Source: Patiria pectinifera
Taxonomy: Eukaryota; Echinodermata; Asteroidea; Valvatida; Asterinidae
Direction: 5' to 3'
NCBI GenBank assembly: GCA_029964075.1
Contig: CM057148.1
Coordinates: 32,791,916 to 32,855,915 of the forward strand
Length of the DNA: 64,000 bases
Program-made: the position numbers and the translations under genes
Part shown: positions 12,110 to 23,719 of the stretch, piece by piece
Numbering within the stretch: the first letter of the stretch is position 1
Layout: every line of letters starts with the position of its first letter
Notes under the pieces: generated by a model
Told to the model about the DNA's origin: nothing
What the model saw: only the letters and a program-made list of their open reading frames with translations
The model's database searches: none

Positions 12110-12609
12110 ATCAGTACAGTGCAGGCCACTGTCAACTGGTCGGATTCGACATCGTAAAAATGCCAAGAAAACACCGATGGAGAAAGAACATTTTTGCAAG
12201 TTAATTTACAGAATTGATCTAGCTTGTCTGTGTATGTATTTTCTGTGTTCAGGAGTTCATTTTGAGATCGCACTACTCGTATTTGGAGTGATACATGCCG
12301 CGTGTTTCCCGAAATTATTGACGGTAAAAACAGCTCTGACGGCCCATGGTGGGCCGCTCGCCACACACGCACGCATTACGCACCTCGGAGTTTTGGCCAG
12401 CTCCCCGCGTCTTGACTAGCGTTGTGCATATGGTGCAAACGGCCTGAATTTTCCATTATTTTTTGAAATTATCGAACGTAAATATATTGACAATAATTAA
12501 AGGTAGGTTTTACTCACTTTTTGTTGCCATTTCGTGTATAGCTTTCGTAGTGCAATAGAAATAGTTCAGGCTAAAACTTCGCATATAATTGAATACCCCA
12601 TTCAATCTG

Positions 12610-12710
12610 CATAAAAAAAATTGGCAAAAAAAAAAAAATTTCCGACCGACCGACCCTATTTTTGAAAGGCATGTAATCGGAAGCAGAACTATTTTTTTTT
12701 TTGGCCTAAA
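12610..12710 (-). repeat. inverted TTCTGCTTCCGATTAC fragment
   Basis: This is the reverse-oriented relative of the fragment at 8630-8735, with an A-run, CGACCGACCGACCCTATTTTT and a terminal T-run. Two relics of the same repeat in opposite orientation therefore bracket the A-B array. Confidence 0.45.
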
Positions 12711-12889
12711 CGTTAGCTTGCCGGCATTACCTCCGGCAATATCCACTATCATCTCATATCTGGTTTGGATACTTGTGTGCTTGGTACTTGACAAGCTTTA
12801 CATGCTTTACTAGAACTACTACTAGCATGACTAGTACTAGTAGGCCTAGTACTATCTGACTATAGGCCTATACATACTATCATGGAAAT

Positions 12890-12927
12890 ATTAATGCGCC
12901 TATGAAATGTTTGATAGGCGCATTAAT
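12890..12927. repeat. hairpin with 14-bp arms
   Basis: ATTAATGCGCCTAT and its exact reverse complement ATAGGCGCATTAAT are separated by 10 bp. There is no U-tract, gene end or other context to give it a function. Confidence 0.6.
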
Positions 12928-13008
12928 GTTATCAAAAGACATGCATCTGGAACTGAGAAACATTTCCAATTTTGTTAGAAAATACTTTAAAACTGCTTGC
13001 TTACATGT

Positions 13009-13083
13009 AACTCCAGCTGACATGTTCATCAGGAATTCGACACGTTACAAGTCGAATTCCTGATGAACATGTCAGCTGGAGTT
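13009..13083. repeat. perfect 33-bp-arm hairpin
   Basis: The arms at 13009-13041 and 13051-13083 are exact reverse complements around a 9-bp loop (ACGTTACAA). Perfect identity suggests recent formation or an active foldback element. A transcript would form a long duplex, but no transcription evidence is present. Confidence 0.75.
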
Positions 13084-13974
13084 GCTGCACAACCAAAGAA
13101 GTGGTGTCTGGATTAAGGATGTGACGTTTACATGTTTAAACGTTTAAACAAAAACAATTCTAAATCCGTTTACAAATTTTCCACTAAAATTTTAAACAAA
13201 ATAAAAAGGCAACAGGTCTACATGTTCACCGTTTACTCAGTCTTCCTTTGAGTTAAACCTAAAGAGCTGAACGGTTCTTGAAGCATTTGCAATTAAACGC
13301 TTACAAAATTAAACTTGAAGTCACCTAGTCTAGATACTACATTAATTCCCATATGGGTACACGTAGTCCTTTTTTATAGCCCTTGGGTGATGTATGTGTC
13401 AGTTTAGGTTGTCCCTACATGTACGTCTATGGCCGATTGGCCAGTCACTGGACTAAACTTCATTCCTTGGCCATACACATGTGTGTGCAAAATGTTACTG
13501 ACAATTTTTCATTTTTTCATTGGAATCATATGGCCTGATAATATATTCTGCATAGGCCTATTGGTTCACTTACCCAAGCAATCATATTAGTTAAATTCAC
13601 AAAATTCTTAAATCCTCATTTTTGGTTGCACAAAATGGCCATTTGGCAGCTTTTGGAAATTTTTTAAAAGACAAATGCTGTAGGCCTTACATATTATTTT
13701 TCTTATGGTTAAATAACAAGCTCTGATGCTTTGTGCACACAGTTCGATAGGGTAGTTTTGCTTTTCTAATCATGCGTTCCTTCTGCACCCGATTTCAGGA
13801 AGCGCTGCGATGGGTCACAACCTGAGTTACGACGTGTAACACGTCGCAACTCGCGACACGTAGTATGATCTATTTCACGAAAATTACGATGTGTTGAACG
13901 TGTCGTAAGTTCCTTGGTTACATCTATAATCAAACGTCCCATTGGTCCGAGTTCCACTGGTTCAGGTTGACTGA

Positions 13975-13992
13975 CCCTAACCCTAACCCTAA
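13975..13992 (-). repeat. short interstitial telomere-type tract
   Basis: Three perfect CCCTAA units (TTAGGG on the minus strand) lie immediately before a minisatellite. TTAGGG is the animal telomere unit. Three units alone could arise by chance or by repair with telomeric sequence. Confidence 0.6.
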
Positions 13993-13997
13993 CCGTC

Positions 13998-14092
13998 GGA
14001 CCAATGGGACTTCGGACCAACGGGACGTCGTACCAATGGGATGTGGGACCAACGGGACGTCGTACCAATGGGATGTGGGACCAATGGGACGT
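13998..14092. repeat. GGACCAATGGGACGTC minisatellite
   Basis: About six units of 15-16 bp alternate between GGACCAAYGGGACGTC and GTACCAATGGGATGTG. An inverted unit (ACGTCCCATTGGTCC) lies at 13934-13948 on the other side of the TTAGGG-type tract, so the telomere-like bases sit in a loop between inverted units. Confidence 0.65.
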
Positions 14093-14346
14093 CCCCAAGT
14101 TCCTTGACAACGGCTTAAAACATGTCGCAAGTTACGACGTGCCTAGTGGTCATCGCAAAATAAGATGCGCTCTTTTCTTAGCCAATTTTATGCCGTAAAA
14201 ATTACATAAACGAGACTATAATACCGAGACAATGTGTGTAAAGTTGTAAATGGACAATGCATTGAAGTAATTATGAAGTTGCCTTGAATATTGCAGTGGG
14301 AATTTGAAAGTATTAATACAGTCCACCGCGAGCTTGTTTTCCTTAA

Positions 14347-14857
14347 AGCTATAGTCCATCATTTGCAGCCATCCGAAAAAGTAACTGGCGTATTATTGTT
14401 CAAAAACATACTTGTTTGAAAGATAGTAAGTGGACTAAACTCCCTGTGAAATTATTCTTTCTGGCAAGCTATCATTTTGAAGTAATCAACGAAAGAAGGC
14501 CTTTCCAACGGTGCGTCTTAAGACGCACCGCAGGAAAATTTAAATTAGTAGTTCGTTTTGTTATTTGGCGTAGTGCGCGCAAGCATTGGCTCGACGCACA
14601 GGCGCGCGGGGTTGCTATAATTCGTCGGATCAGTGCGTGACATCGCGTATAGCTGCAATTCAGAACAATTCAAAACATGATTCAGCAACTTTTGATTTGA
14701 AATTGAGATCCTAGAATGCTGTTTGTCTCGGAATATACAGCTAAAGCTGAGCTGAAACTTCATCAGGTTAGTTGTTCAGTATCCTTCATTAGATTTTGAA
14801 CACTTTTGTTGCTTCAAACAAACAAAATGCACAAATTAAAAATGATGGACTATATCT
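14347..14857. mobile_element. TTAA-flanked TIR element, family 1, copy 2
   Basis: TTAA lies at 14343-14346 and 14858-14861. The left terminus is AGCTATAGTCCATCATTTG and the right is ATGATGGACTATATCT. The 511-bp body is the reverse orientation of copies 1 and 3 and is uninterrupted, so it gives the family's normal length. It has no transposase frame. Confidence 0.75.
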
Positions 14858-15595
14858 TTAAAAACTGCATCGCGCGTTCACAATTTTTGTTTTACGTTTT
14901 AAAAACTTTTCGAGAGGAGATCCGATTTGTTGAATAACAGACAACTATTTACTGTACATGTACAATGAATAAATGCAGTGTTGTGCTATATGATGCGTCG
15001 CACTTATGACACGTTTTGTGAAATGAGTTGCAGGACGCGTCGCAGCTGCGATGCATAGGGATATGACACGTATAGGGATATGACATGTTGCAGGCAAGTT
15101 GCGATGAGCTTTATGAAATCATGTGCTGGAAGATAAAATAAAAAAAATAGATACGACTATACATACATACATGTACATGTACGGCTCTTAGTACAAAAAG
15201 TTGTAGAAATAAAACTGAAATTTATGAATGGCTTGATTGTCCATGCATGGTCTCTTGACTTAGATACTTCATTAATTTAAGAAATATCCATGATAACCAA
15301 CACAGAAATCCAACCACTGCAAATTTGCAATATAAGCGCTGTCCTGTGACACATGTATACATTGTTCATATATACACACACACAATGCACTGATGTGCTG
15401 CATGACATGCATGAGCATCAGTTGCAATGTATACAAGTAGTACTAGTCATTCACTTGGGAGTGAATGCATGGAGACACAGTTACAATAACCAATATTTAT
15501 TACAGTTTCCCTAGGCAATTAGGACAGGAGAAAGATGTTTCCATTGTACATTTAACTTGTGGATTAAGGTTCCCCTTAACAGTAGGTAGATTAAT

Positions 15596-16621
15596 AACAC
15601 CGCGTTCCCACTTGAATTGAAAAAAGGTGGATCAAGATCCAGCATTTTGATGTGATCGTTACCTTACCGCAACGAAACCACAAGTCGCGTTCCCACTTAT
15701 GCTTGATCCACCTTTTCATACGGAAATGTCGAGTCCAAAAGGTCACTGAGTTCTGAATTGCGCGCGCTCTGTGGGACTGCCAGTGTTGCATGCTAGGATG
15801 AGTCAGTTTTCAAACAGCGCTATCAGAATTCACCGACAAACATTACGCGAATTCACCGACATAAATCACGGATCCGTAAAGGAATTCACCGTGCGTGCAT
15901 AAATTGTACAGTGCCGCTCATTGCGTGACGTCTGCAGAACCAATGCATCAATAAGGGATTCCCTGGTTCTGAAGCTTCTCATTGGTTTAACATGGGCACA
16001 TGATGTACTACGACATCATTCTCCAATTTTCTATAATCAATACTACAGATTTGTCACCTCCGTACGTACCGCGTTATCGGCACTATTCTCATCGCATATG
16101 CGTAAGCTTTTCAAAGTGACGTGGTTTGGTGAGTGCGGACTAAGTTAATTATGGATTAAAAATAAGTAAAATTATATACCACGTGCGCTGCACACATCGT
16201 GCATGCGCGGTGCTAGCCCGTAGTTCAGCGGTTTATTGTGCATGTTGTGTACGTTGGAAATTTCACACGATCTACACGCCTGAAAACGTGTTTCTTCGTT
16301 CTTAAGACCGCAACATTTCCGCGCCACTCGTGCACCGGGCGGATGTTGACAGGTCAAATTGCCGGATCAGATCCACCTTTTGCGTTCCCATCTGATCGTG
16401 ATCCGCCAATTGCCGGATCTGATCCACCAATTGGGGGATCTGTATCCTGCTCCAGAGGTGGATCAAGAAAGGTGGATCTGATCCTGACCCACCTTATAAC
16501 GGTTAGCGTTCCCACTGCACACAATTGCCGGATCTGATCCACCAATTGGGGGATCTGATCCGGCAATTTGGCAAAAGGTGGATCAGATCCCCCTATTGGT
16601 GGATCAAGTGGGAACAGGGTC
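15596..16621. mobile_element. TIR element, GTTCCCACTTGA family, copy 1
   Basis: The left end reads ACACCGCGTTCCCACTTGA and the right end TCAAGTGGGAACAGGGTCTA, an inverted pair. Internal words such as GATCCACCTTTTC and GGTGGATCAAGATCC recur in both orientations. A second copy follows directly at 16622, sharing the sequence GTCTAACACCGCG at the join. It is non-coding. Confidence 0.6.
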
Positions 16622-18691
16622 TAACACCGCGTTCCCACTTGAATTTGGAAAAGGTGGATCAAGATCCGGCATTTTGGTGTGAACGTTATCTTACCGCAAC
16701 GAAACCGCAAGTCGCGTTCCCACTTATGCTTGATCCACCTTTTCATATGGAAATGTTGAGTCCGAAAGGTCACTGAGTGCGGAATTACGCGCGCTCTGTG
16801 GAGTGCCAGTAGTGCTAGTGTTGCATGCTAGGCCAGGATGGGTCAGTTTTTAACAGCGCTATGAATTCACCTACAAAAATTATGCGAATTCACCGACATA
16901 AATCACGGATCTGTACGTAGAGGATCCGTACGTGCATAAATTAACTGGTGAAATCGAACAGCGCCGCTCATTGTGTGACATCACGGCAGAAACCAATGCA
17001 TCAATAAGGGATTCCCTGGTTCTGAAGCTTCTCATTGGTTAAACATGGTCACATGATGTACTACGACATCATTTTCCAATTTTCTATAATCAATACTACA
17101 GATTTGTCACCTCCAGACGCACCGCGTTATCGGCACTATTCTCATTGCGTATTTGTAAGCTTTTCCATGATTCTGTGCCAAATTGAAGTGTTTTGGTGAG
17201 TGCGGACTCAGAGTCATTTATGGATGGAAAAATAAGTACAATTTCACGAATAAAAAAGGTTTAGAAATGGAAGAATGCGCAACGAAACCTGTAAAAGGCC
17301 TAGTTTCAGGATATACCATGTGCATGCGCGGTGCTAGCCCGTAGTTCAGCGGTTGTTTGAGCTACACGCCTGAAAACGTGTTTCTTCGTTCTTAAGACCG
17401 CAACATTTTCGCGCCACTCGTGCACCTGCGGATGTTGACAGGTCAAATTGCCGGATCAGATCCACCTTTTGCGTTCCCATCTGATCGTGATCCGCCAATT
17501 GCCGGATCTGATCCACCAATTGGGGGATCTGTATCCTGAGGCCTTTTCACACTATCTCCGTTTCGAACCGTGTTGAAACCTAACCGGATCCAACCCGGTT
17601 CAGCCCAAGTATTTTTCGACACGGATCGGAGAGACGCGACGTTCACACTGTCCTTTACGGGAATGGCCGCTACGTGAACCGTGTAACGTTCAATCCGGCT
17701 ACGGCCCCTGTGAATTCACACTACAAATTCTCGACACGGATCGCATTCGGCACAGGGCGCTGCGATGATTTTCTCAATCCCATAATGCATTGTGACGCAC
17801 GCGGCTGCTGCGCGCACGCGGCTGCTGCGCGCACGAGGCTTACGGACAGGCCTGTGTGAAGCGTGAATTTACTACTTTGTGAAATACGGACTCATTGGTA
17901 GTATTGCGCATGCCTATTAGGAGAGGACCTGTCACGTGAAAGGCTTTGACCAATAATAAGAGAGTAAACGAATCCGATTTGGGAGTCCGATTTTTGTACG
18001 ACACCATCGCAGCTGTGTGCAATATTTCCAAAATGGCTCCGGTCATTTCGTTAGACGATTCGTTCTATTTAACATTAGAAATGTACATTTTTGGGGTACA
18101 TTTTGTGGACCTAATACAAGCCCAGACTCGGTAAAGGATGCTCCATACACCGATAAATTATTGGATGATAATTAGGGAGCGATTGTTTCGGGATCGGTGT
18201 TTGTGATGGCGATAGTGGTGGAAGGAAATATTATGCACGGCGTGTCAGATTTTCGGTAAAATGTCGGCCTCAACCCAACACGGATCGGCCGTGAGTGACT
18301 CAACTCGGGGCGGTTCACACTTTCATTTTCGACACGGTTCACGCCAAAAATGCAATTTCAATCCGGGTTGAGATTTTCAACCCTGGTCCCTCCCAGGGTT
18401 GATTTCGATCCGGCTAGAGCACGCTACCCGGGTCGGAACCGGGTTGAAATTTTAGAAGTGGGAAAAGGGTTGAAAAAAATCTCGGGGTTGGAACCGGTTC
18501 CAACCCCGAGATTTTGGACAGTGTGAAAAGGCCTCTGGTCCAGAGGTGGATCAGAAAAGGTGGATCTGATCCTGATCCACCTTATAACGGTTAGCGTTCC
18601 CACTACACACAATTGCCGGATCTGATCCACCAATTGGCAAAAAGGTGGATCAGATCCCCCAATTGGTGGATCAAGTGGGAACGGGGTCTAA
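16622..18691. mobile_element. TIR element, GTTCCCACTTGA family, copy 2 (interrupted)
   Basis: This copy is head-to-tail with copy 1 and matches it through the GCGTTCCCACTTATGCTTGATCC, AGGGATTCCCTGGTTCTGAAG and GGATCTGATCCACCAATTGG segments. It ends at AAGTGGGAACGGGGTCTA. It is about 1 kb longer than copy 1 because of the nested element at 17539-18534; without that insert the lengths agree (about 1075 against 1026 bp). Confidence 0.6.
17539..18534. mobile_element. 996-bp MITE with AGGCCTTTTCACACT termini
   Basis: Perfect 15-bp inverted termini AGGCCTTTTCACACT / AGTGTGAAAAGGCCT are flanked by CTG on both sides (17536-17538 and 18535-18537). Copy 1 of the host repeat shows the uninterrupted sequence GTATCCTGCTCCAGAGG near 16442, so this is an insertion with an apparent 3-bp target duplication. 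Subterminal stretches rich in CGGNTTGAAACC-type words occur near both ends. It encodes no recognisable protein. The superfamily is undecided. Confidence 0.75.
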
Positions 18692-18695
18692 ATAA

Positions 18696-18866
18696 GGGAA
18701 TAAATGTGTTCTTGGGAGGTGTTAAACACTATGTTGAATGGTTGGAGTCTGGAATGCTGATAATTACCCGAGGCGAAGTTGAGGGTTATTACATGTTATC
18801 AGCATTCCAGACTCCAACCAGTCTTTAATATAGTGTTTAATACCGACCAAGCACGTATTTATTCCC
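18696..18866. repeat. foldback repeat with ~70-bp arms
   Basis: GGGAATAAATGTGTTCTTGG at the left pairs with CCAAGCACGTATTTATTCCC at the right, and TTGGAGTCTGGAATGCTGATAA pairs across a centre of about 35 bp. It is imperfect but clear, non-coding, and starts 5 bp beyond the preceding TIR element. Confidence 0.65.
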
Positions 18867-19390
18867 ATTCATAGTACCTTTCGGTAACAAATCAAAACCT
18901 TTTGGTCCAAAAACTCAAAACAACGATTTTGTTCAACAATTTTACTTTCTGTTTTTCAAAACACCCCTCTAGCTATATAATGGAGTGTCCAGCTTGCGAG
19001 ATAAGACGTAAACAACTCCTTTTATGGAGATTGGCGTGCATACTGCGCGATGACGCGCAGATGCAGCTGTGGTGAGTGCGTTGTGAATTTAGGATTATGA
19101 AATACTGACTCACTGGTAGTATTGCGCATGCCTACGTGAGGATTGTGAACATTCAACCAATAAGACGGTAAAATGCATGGAATTTCATAGTGAGTCAAAT
19201 TTCATGTGACATTGGAAAAGTGTTTAAGACCAAGCCAGCCTTGTCTTAATCATCCGTTTTAAAAGACCGGCCACGTGACGGGCTCTCGACCAATGGGAAT
19301 GGGTAAACTGTCTTAGGTATTTATAAATACTATTTCATTGTAAAGTCAGAATTTATTCTTAGGTCTGTCTTTCATTTTCTTTATTCATAG
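18867..19390 (+). other. upstream flank of first MADD coding exon
   Basis: The region has no supported open frame. Its end is a pyrimidine-rich tract (TCTGTCTTTCATTTTCTTTATTCATAG region, 19365-19390), a strong splice acceptor ending at 19390. That implies at least one 5' non-coding exon further upstream, since the coding exon at 19391 begins with untranslated sequence. Confidence 0.55.
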
Positions 19391-20154
19391 CTGACAGTTA
19401 TGTGTAACACACCAGGATGGTGGGACTATTCACTCGCAAATCACCAATGATGATGCTGGAGTTTTCAGGACAAGACTGAGTGTGACTAGGAATTTGGAAT
19501 ATTGATCAGTACACTGCATGCAAACATGGAAGGATTTCAAGCTGGCAAAAGATACTTTTCTCCCCGTCTACTGGATTATATATTAATTGTGGGAAGTCGC
19601 CATCCATATAGCAACAATAATGTTGCACAAACACCAGAAATGCTACGTCGTTACCCTCAAGATGACCACCCAGATTTTCCGTTACCTCAAGATGTTGTGT
19701 TCTTTTGTCAGCCAGAAGGTTGCCTCACAGTTGGACAGAAGAAATTGAGCCTCAGAGAAAACACATCCTTTGTTTTTACTTTGACTAATAAAGACAGCGG
19801 AAGAGCAAGATATGGTATTTGTGTCAACTTCTATCGGCCCTTTAAATCCTCTGATAGAAAGATGGAACATCAGATTGAAAAGGCTCTGCATAACGACAGA
19901 GAGAATTCCAACAGAAATGGAACTCTCAGTGTGCCCTCAGATGAAGGACAAAGGAAAAGGTCACCAAGAACTCGTAGAAAACTCAAGCAGGCCAAGAAAG
20001 TTCGCAATAATTCCCTGACATCACTGTGCATACTGAGTCATCATCCTTTCATCTCTACCTTCAGAGAGTGTCTGTTCATCCTAAAGCGGCTCATTGATTC
20101 CTGTAATGACAGAACATGCAGTCGAAAAGTAGGTGGCTCCAAAGGATCATTAAG
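19391..20154 (+). CDS. MADD: MADD exon with start codon (coding 19526-20154), uDENN region
   Basis: This exon encodes the N terminus of the MAP-kinase-activating death-domain protein (Rab3 GEF; AEX-3 in worm). In known family members the DENN region exchanges GDP for GTP on Rab3 and Rab27 and helps move synaptic vesicles. The start is ATG 19526: the reading frame is closed upstream by TAG at 19487. After a short leader come family hallmarks: SPRLLDYILIVGSRHP (about residues 12-27), NVAQTPEMLRRYP, PDFPLPQDVVFFCQPEGC (about 55-72), LRENTSFVFTLTNKDSGRARYG and ICVNFYRPF. A basic linker (KRSPRTRRKLKQAKK) precedes NNSLTSLCILSHHPF. The exon ends at 20154 with donor GTGAGG and leaves two bases of a codon (AG), completed to Arg by exon 2. 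Very confident in family and borders; the acceptor at 19390 is inferred. Confidence 0.9.
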
Positions 20155-20384
20155 GTGAGGTTGTTGCAAAATCTTATGTTGAAATCAAATCTTGAGAGAA
20201 CTGCGTATACATACAGTATGTTCATGTCAATCACAATATTTGCCTCAAAGAAAGTGTACCATACTTCAACTTGTATGCTCCTGGTTATGTTTCGTTATTG
20301 ACTTGCATGTACCAGACAATAAAAACCAAAGAAATTTTGAAACACTAACACACAGTACAAATTGATGAAAATTAACATACATTG

Positions 20385-20840
20385 GTCATTCCGTGTCAAT
20401 TCAACACAATTTTGGACCCGACCCCCACAGATTGAAACGATATTTGGTGTGCTGAATGGCCTACATGTATATGAGAAACCCCTTAAACTGAATTTATTTG
20501 TAAATAGTTTTTGAGATACAGTCCACGAACTTTTGACTAATTAGCATGACCTCCGAACTTTAAATACTTTTATCTCAAAATCTAGCTCCTACAAAGCCAA
20601 TTTGTACATATTAAAGCTCTTTGAATGGCCTCCATTTCTTAAAATGAAACCAAAATCGTAGCATGAGAGAAAATGCGTAACGAAATGACCTTTGACCTTG
20701 AATCGCGAAAATCAATATGCTTCAGATTTCGTAATTTTTTTTCAAAAAATGTTAGTTTATGATGTCAGCAACAATATTTAAAAAAATTGGGATGGGTGCT
20801 CTTACAGTTTTGAAGTTATGATTTTTAAAGATAGCATGTC
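20385..20840 (+). repeat. dispersed repeat, plus-orientation copy
   Basis: It starts near TCATTCCGTGTCAATTCAAC and includes GGACCCGACCCCCACAGATT, GACTAATTAGCATGACCTC and GCGTAACGAAATGACCTTTG. A reverse copy lies at 39500-39955. The two lie near opposite ends of intron 1. There is no coding content, and a partial word (GGGTCATTTCGTGTCAA) recurs at 49973. Confidence 0.6.
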
Positions 20841-21605
20841 CGGTAAAAATTTGCATATTTACATACAAATGTACATACTGCTTGTGCACATTAACCAGTG
20901 CCCTTTACAGCCCTAATGTGTTGTGTCCATTGTTTATGTAGCATCTTGCTACATGTACATGTAGCTCTATAGTGGCGTAACTATGGGGGTAGCAGGGAGG
21001 GGATGGGGGGGGGGAGGGGCGGGGGCACGTGTCTCCCAGTACATGTAGGTGTCCTTGCACCAAGATGTCTATCAGCCCTCCCCTCCCCCCCTTTAAATCT
21101 TGAATTGAAAAAAAATATCATTTGGCACATGGATGTTTATCAATTGCCTCATATATTATTTTGAAGTGTGATATCCCTTGAAAAATGTAAGGCAACATAT
21201 GTGGCCCCCTCCCCCCTCCCGACCAGAAATTTAACCCAACTGTCTCTAGTATTGCACGCTTGGCTTTCAAAATGAGATGGGCAAGTTCTAATCACATTCA
21301 TTGAACAACCAACATGTTGACACCCAGCTCAAACTGTTCACACTGATGGGGGGGGGGGATATGGGGGCACTGGGGATATGGATCCACTTGGGGACACACG
21401 CCCCCACAAGTGATACCCCCCTAGTTCCACCACTATCTAGAGCTAGCAAGATACCGGTACTGTATTTAAACATTTGAAACATAACATTAGGGATAGGGCT
21501 GTCAAGGACAAGTATTTACAGGTCAACTTGCACTTGCTGTATGTACAAGTACGTGTGTAAATATGCAAACTAGGGATTTTCCTAGACAAGCTATTTAAAA
21601 AAAAT
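20841..21605. other. low-complexity intronic stretch
   Basis: It holds poly-G and poly-C runs (about 21006-21025, 21070-21090, 21205-21220, 21345-21358) and TACATGTA words. I see no gene or clear repeat border. Confidence 0.4.
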
Positions 21606-22724
21606 CTAGAGGTTGTACATGTAGGAACAACCACACGGTGTTGGGCCATTGACTACCGCAAACTTTTCCACACAAATGAACTAAAAATGCATGTTTTAAT
21701 CCATGTTTAACTTAGTCAGGGCATCCGTTGTCAACTTCACATTTCAAGGGGGCTGCAGGACATCTCAAAGTTCACTTACTGCCACGAAACAGGGGGAAGT
21801 TTTAGACCTATTTCTAAACTGCCATTTAACCGACAAATCGAGATTAAATCCCCCAGGGTTGATTTTCCAGGAAGTTTCAAAGGAAAAGAGGTCTTTTCCT
21901 TCTAACTTTCGGTCTGATGACGTAATCAATTTTTTTTCGTGCACAGGTCTTGTCTGCATTAAGGTTATCATGTATACATCATTTTGAGGCGATTACTGCA
22001 AATTTCGCCACAGACATTCACTGAAAATGCGTTTTGGACATTTTGTAACCTGCCGCTAGAGGGCGATCAAACTGATCATGGCGTCACCGATCATTTTTTT
22101 TTAAAGGTCAACACATCTCTGACGGTCGATTTTTTAGCAATTTTCAAAGTAAAAGAGGTCTTTTTATTGCAACTTCCGGCCTGATGACGTAATCATTTTA
22201 TTTTTCGCGCACAGGTCTTGTCTGCATTAAGGTCATTATGTATATTAATTTTGAAGTGATTACCGCAAATTTTGCCACAGACATCAACTGAAAGTGACAC
22301 TTGATGCTTCACCGATCATTTTTTTTTGAAAGATCAACCCACTCACAGACTAACATTGTTGAAAGCAAGTTCATATCTTTTTGCACTTTTGAATTATAAG
22401 GCACTTCCGGTTTCGACCGGAAGGAAGGGTCATGTGGTTTTACGCACACAAGATTAATTGAAGAGCATGTATTATCATGTCGATTCCTGCAAAATTCAAG
22501 TTCTGGTCTCTCACCGTTGATTTGATATTGAATTTCAAATATTAAATTCATTATTTTTTGAAGTGACGTCACGTGACCCATGATGACGTCATAATAACGT
22601 AATTGCAAAAAAGCACATCTTAAGTGGGTTGTGCATTCATGTATTGACAATTGAAGTTCATACATGTGTTTTCATTTTGACAAACGGTTCTGGAAACGAA
22701 TGTGTCTTGGAGAAATAAAAAAAA
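21606..22724 (+). repeat. hairpin-ended repeat, truncated copy b
   Basis: It starts TAGAGGTTGTACATGTAGGAAC and GTGTTGGGCC, carries the TTCAAGGGGGCTGCAGGACA variant segment seen also at 24250 and 38855, then the GCCGCTAGAGGGCG and CGGTTTCGACCGGAAG subunits. It runs out without the terminal hairpin where copy c begins at 22726, so it is head-to-tail with the next copy. Confidence 0.6.
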
Positions 22725-22725
22725 A

Positions 22726-23716
22726 ATAGAGGTTGTAGGAACAACCACACGGTGTTGGGCCATGGATTACCGCAAGTTTTGCCACACACATCAACTCAAA
22801 ATGCATGTTTAAATCCATGTTTGACTTTTTCAACATGCCGCCAGAGGGCGCTCTAACATTTGATGACGTCAACTGTAAAATATTTGTACAGTACTGCCTT
22901 GGCAGACACTCACATCGTTGAAAGCAAGTTTGCATCTTCTGAACATTTCAAATTATAAGGCACTTCCGGTTTCGACCGGAAGGAAGGGTCATGTAATTTT
23001 GCTCTTAATACCGAAAATGAAGACCTTGCAATATTTTATCGATTGCCATAAAAAACAAAATGAAATCTGTAGTAGTTGATTTTATATTGATTTTCAAAGA
23101 TTAAATCTAGTAATCTGTGATTGCTTGTAATATGATACTTGATGACGTCATTGTGACGTTATTACCAAAAAGTTCAAGAGCTATGTTAACTGTGCTATTT
23201 ATAGCCAAATCTTGATTTTATTCGTGCAGGTGATTTTTTAGCAATTTTTGAAGGTTTAAAAGTCTTTTTATTGTAACTTCCGGTCTGATGATGTAATCAT
23301 TTTTTTTTGCGCAGAGGTCTTGTCTGCATTAAGGTCATCACGCACACTAATTTTGAAGCGATTACCGCAAATTTCGCCACAGATATCAAGTGAAAATGCG
23401 TTTTTGAGGTTTTTTTAACCTGTCACGTGATTTTACGCGCACAAGATAAAATGAAGAGCATGTATTATCATGTCGATTCCCGCAAAATTCAAGTTCCGGT
23501 CTGTCACGGTTGATTTTATATGGAATTTCAAAGATTAAATTTGTTAAACTTTCAAGTGATGTCACGTGACCCGTGATGACGTGATAATGACGTAATTACA
23601 AAAAAGCACATCTTCAGTGGATTGTGCATTCATGTATTGACAAATGAAGTTCATATATGTTTCTATTTTTCCAAAGAGTTCTGGAGAAGAATTGTGTCTT
23701 GGAGAATAAACAAAAA
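22726..23716 (+). repeat. hairpin-ended repeat, truncated copy c
   Basis: It begins TAGAGGTTGTAGGAACAACC. It shares the GCCGCCAGAGGGCGCTCTAA, CGTTGAAAGCAAGTTTGCAT and ACCGGAAGGAAGGGTCA segments with copies a and e, but an internal segment is missing near 23418 (ACCTG joins directly to TCACGTGATT), so it is shorter than 1.79 kb. Confidence 0.6.
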
Positions 23717-23719
23717 AAA

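Noticed and set aside
19502-19525. MADD start at TTG 19502
   Set aside because: It is not an ATG; the first in-frame ATG after the stop at 19487 is 19526 and directly precedes the conserved N terminus.
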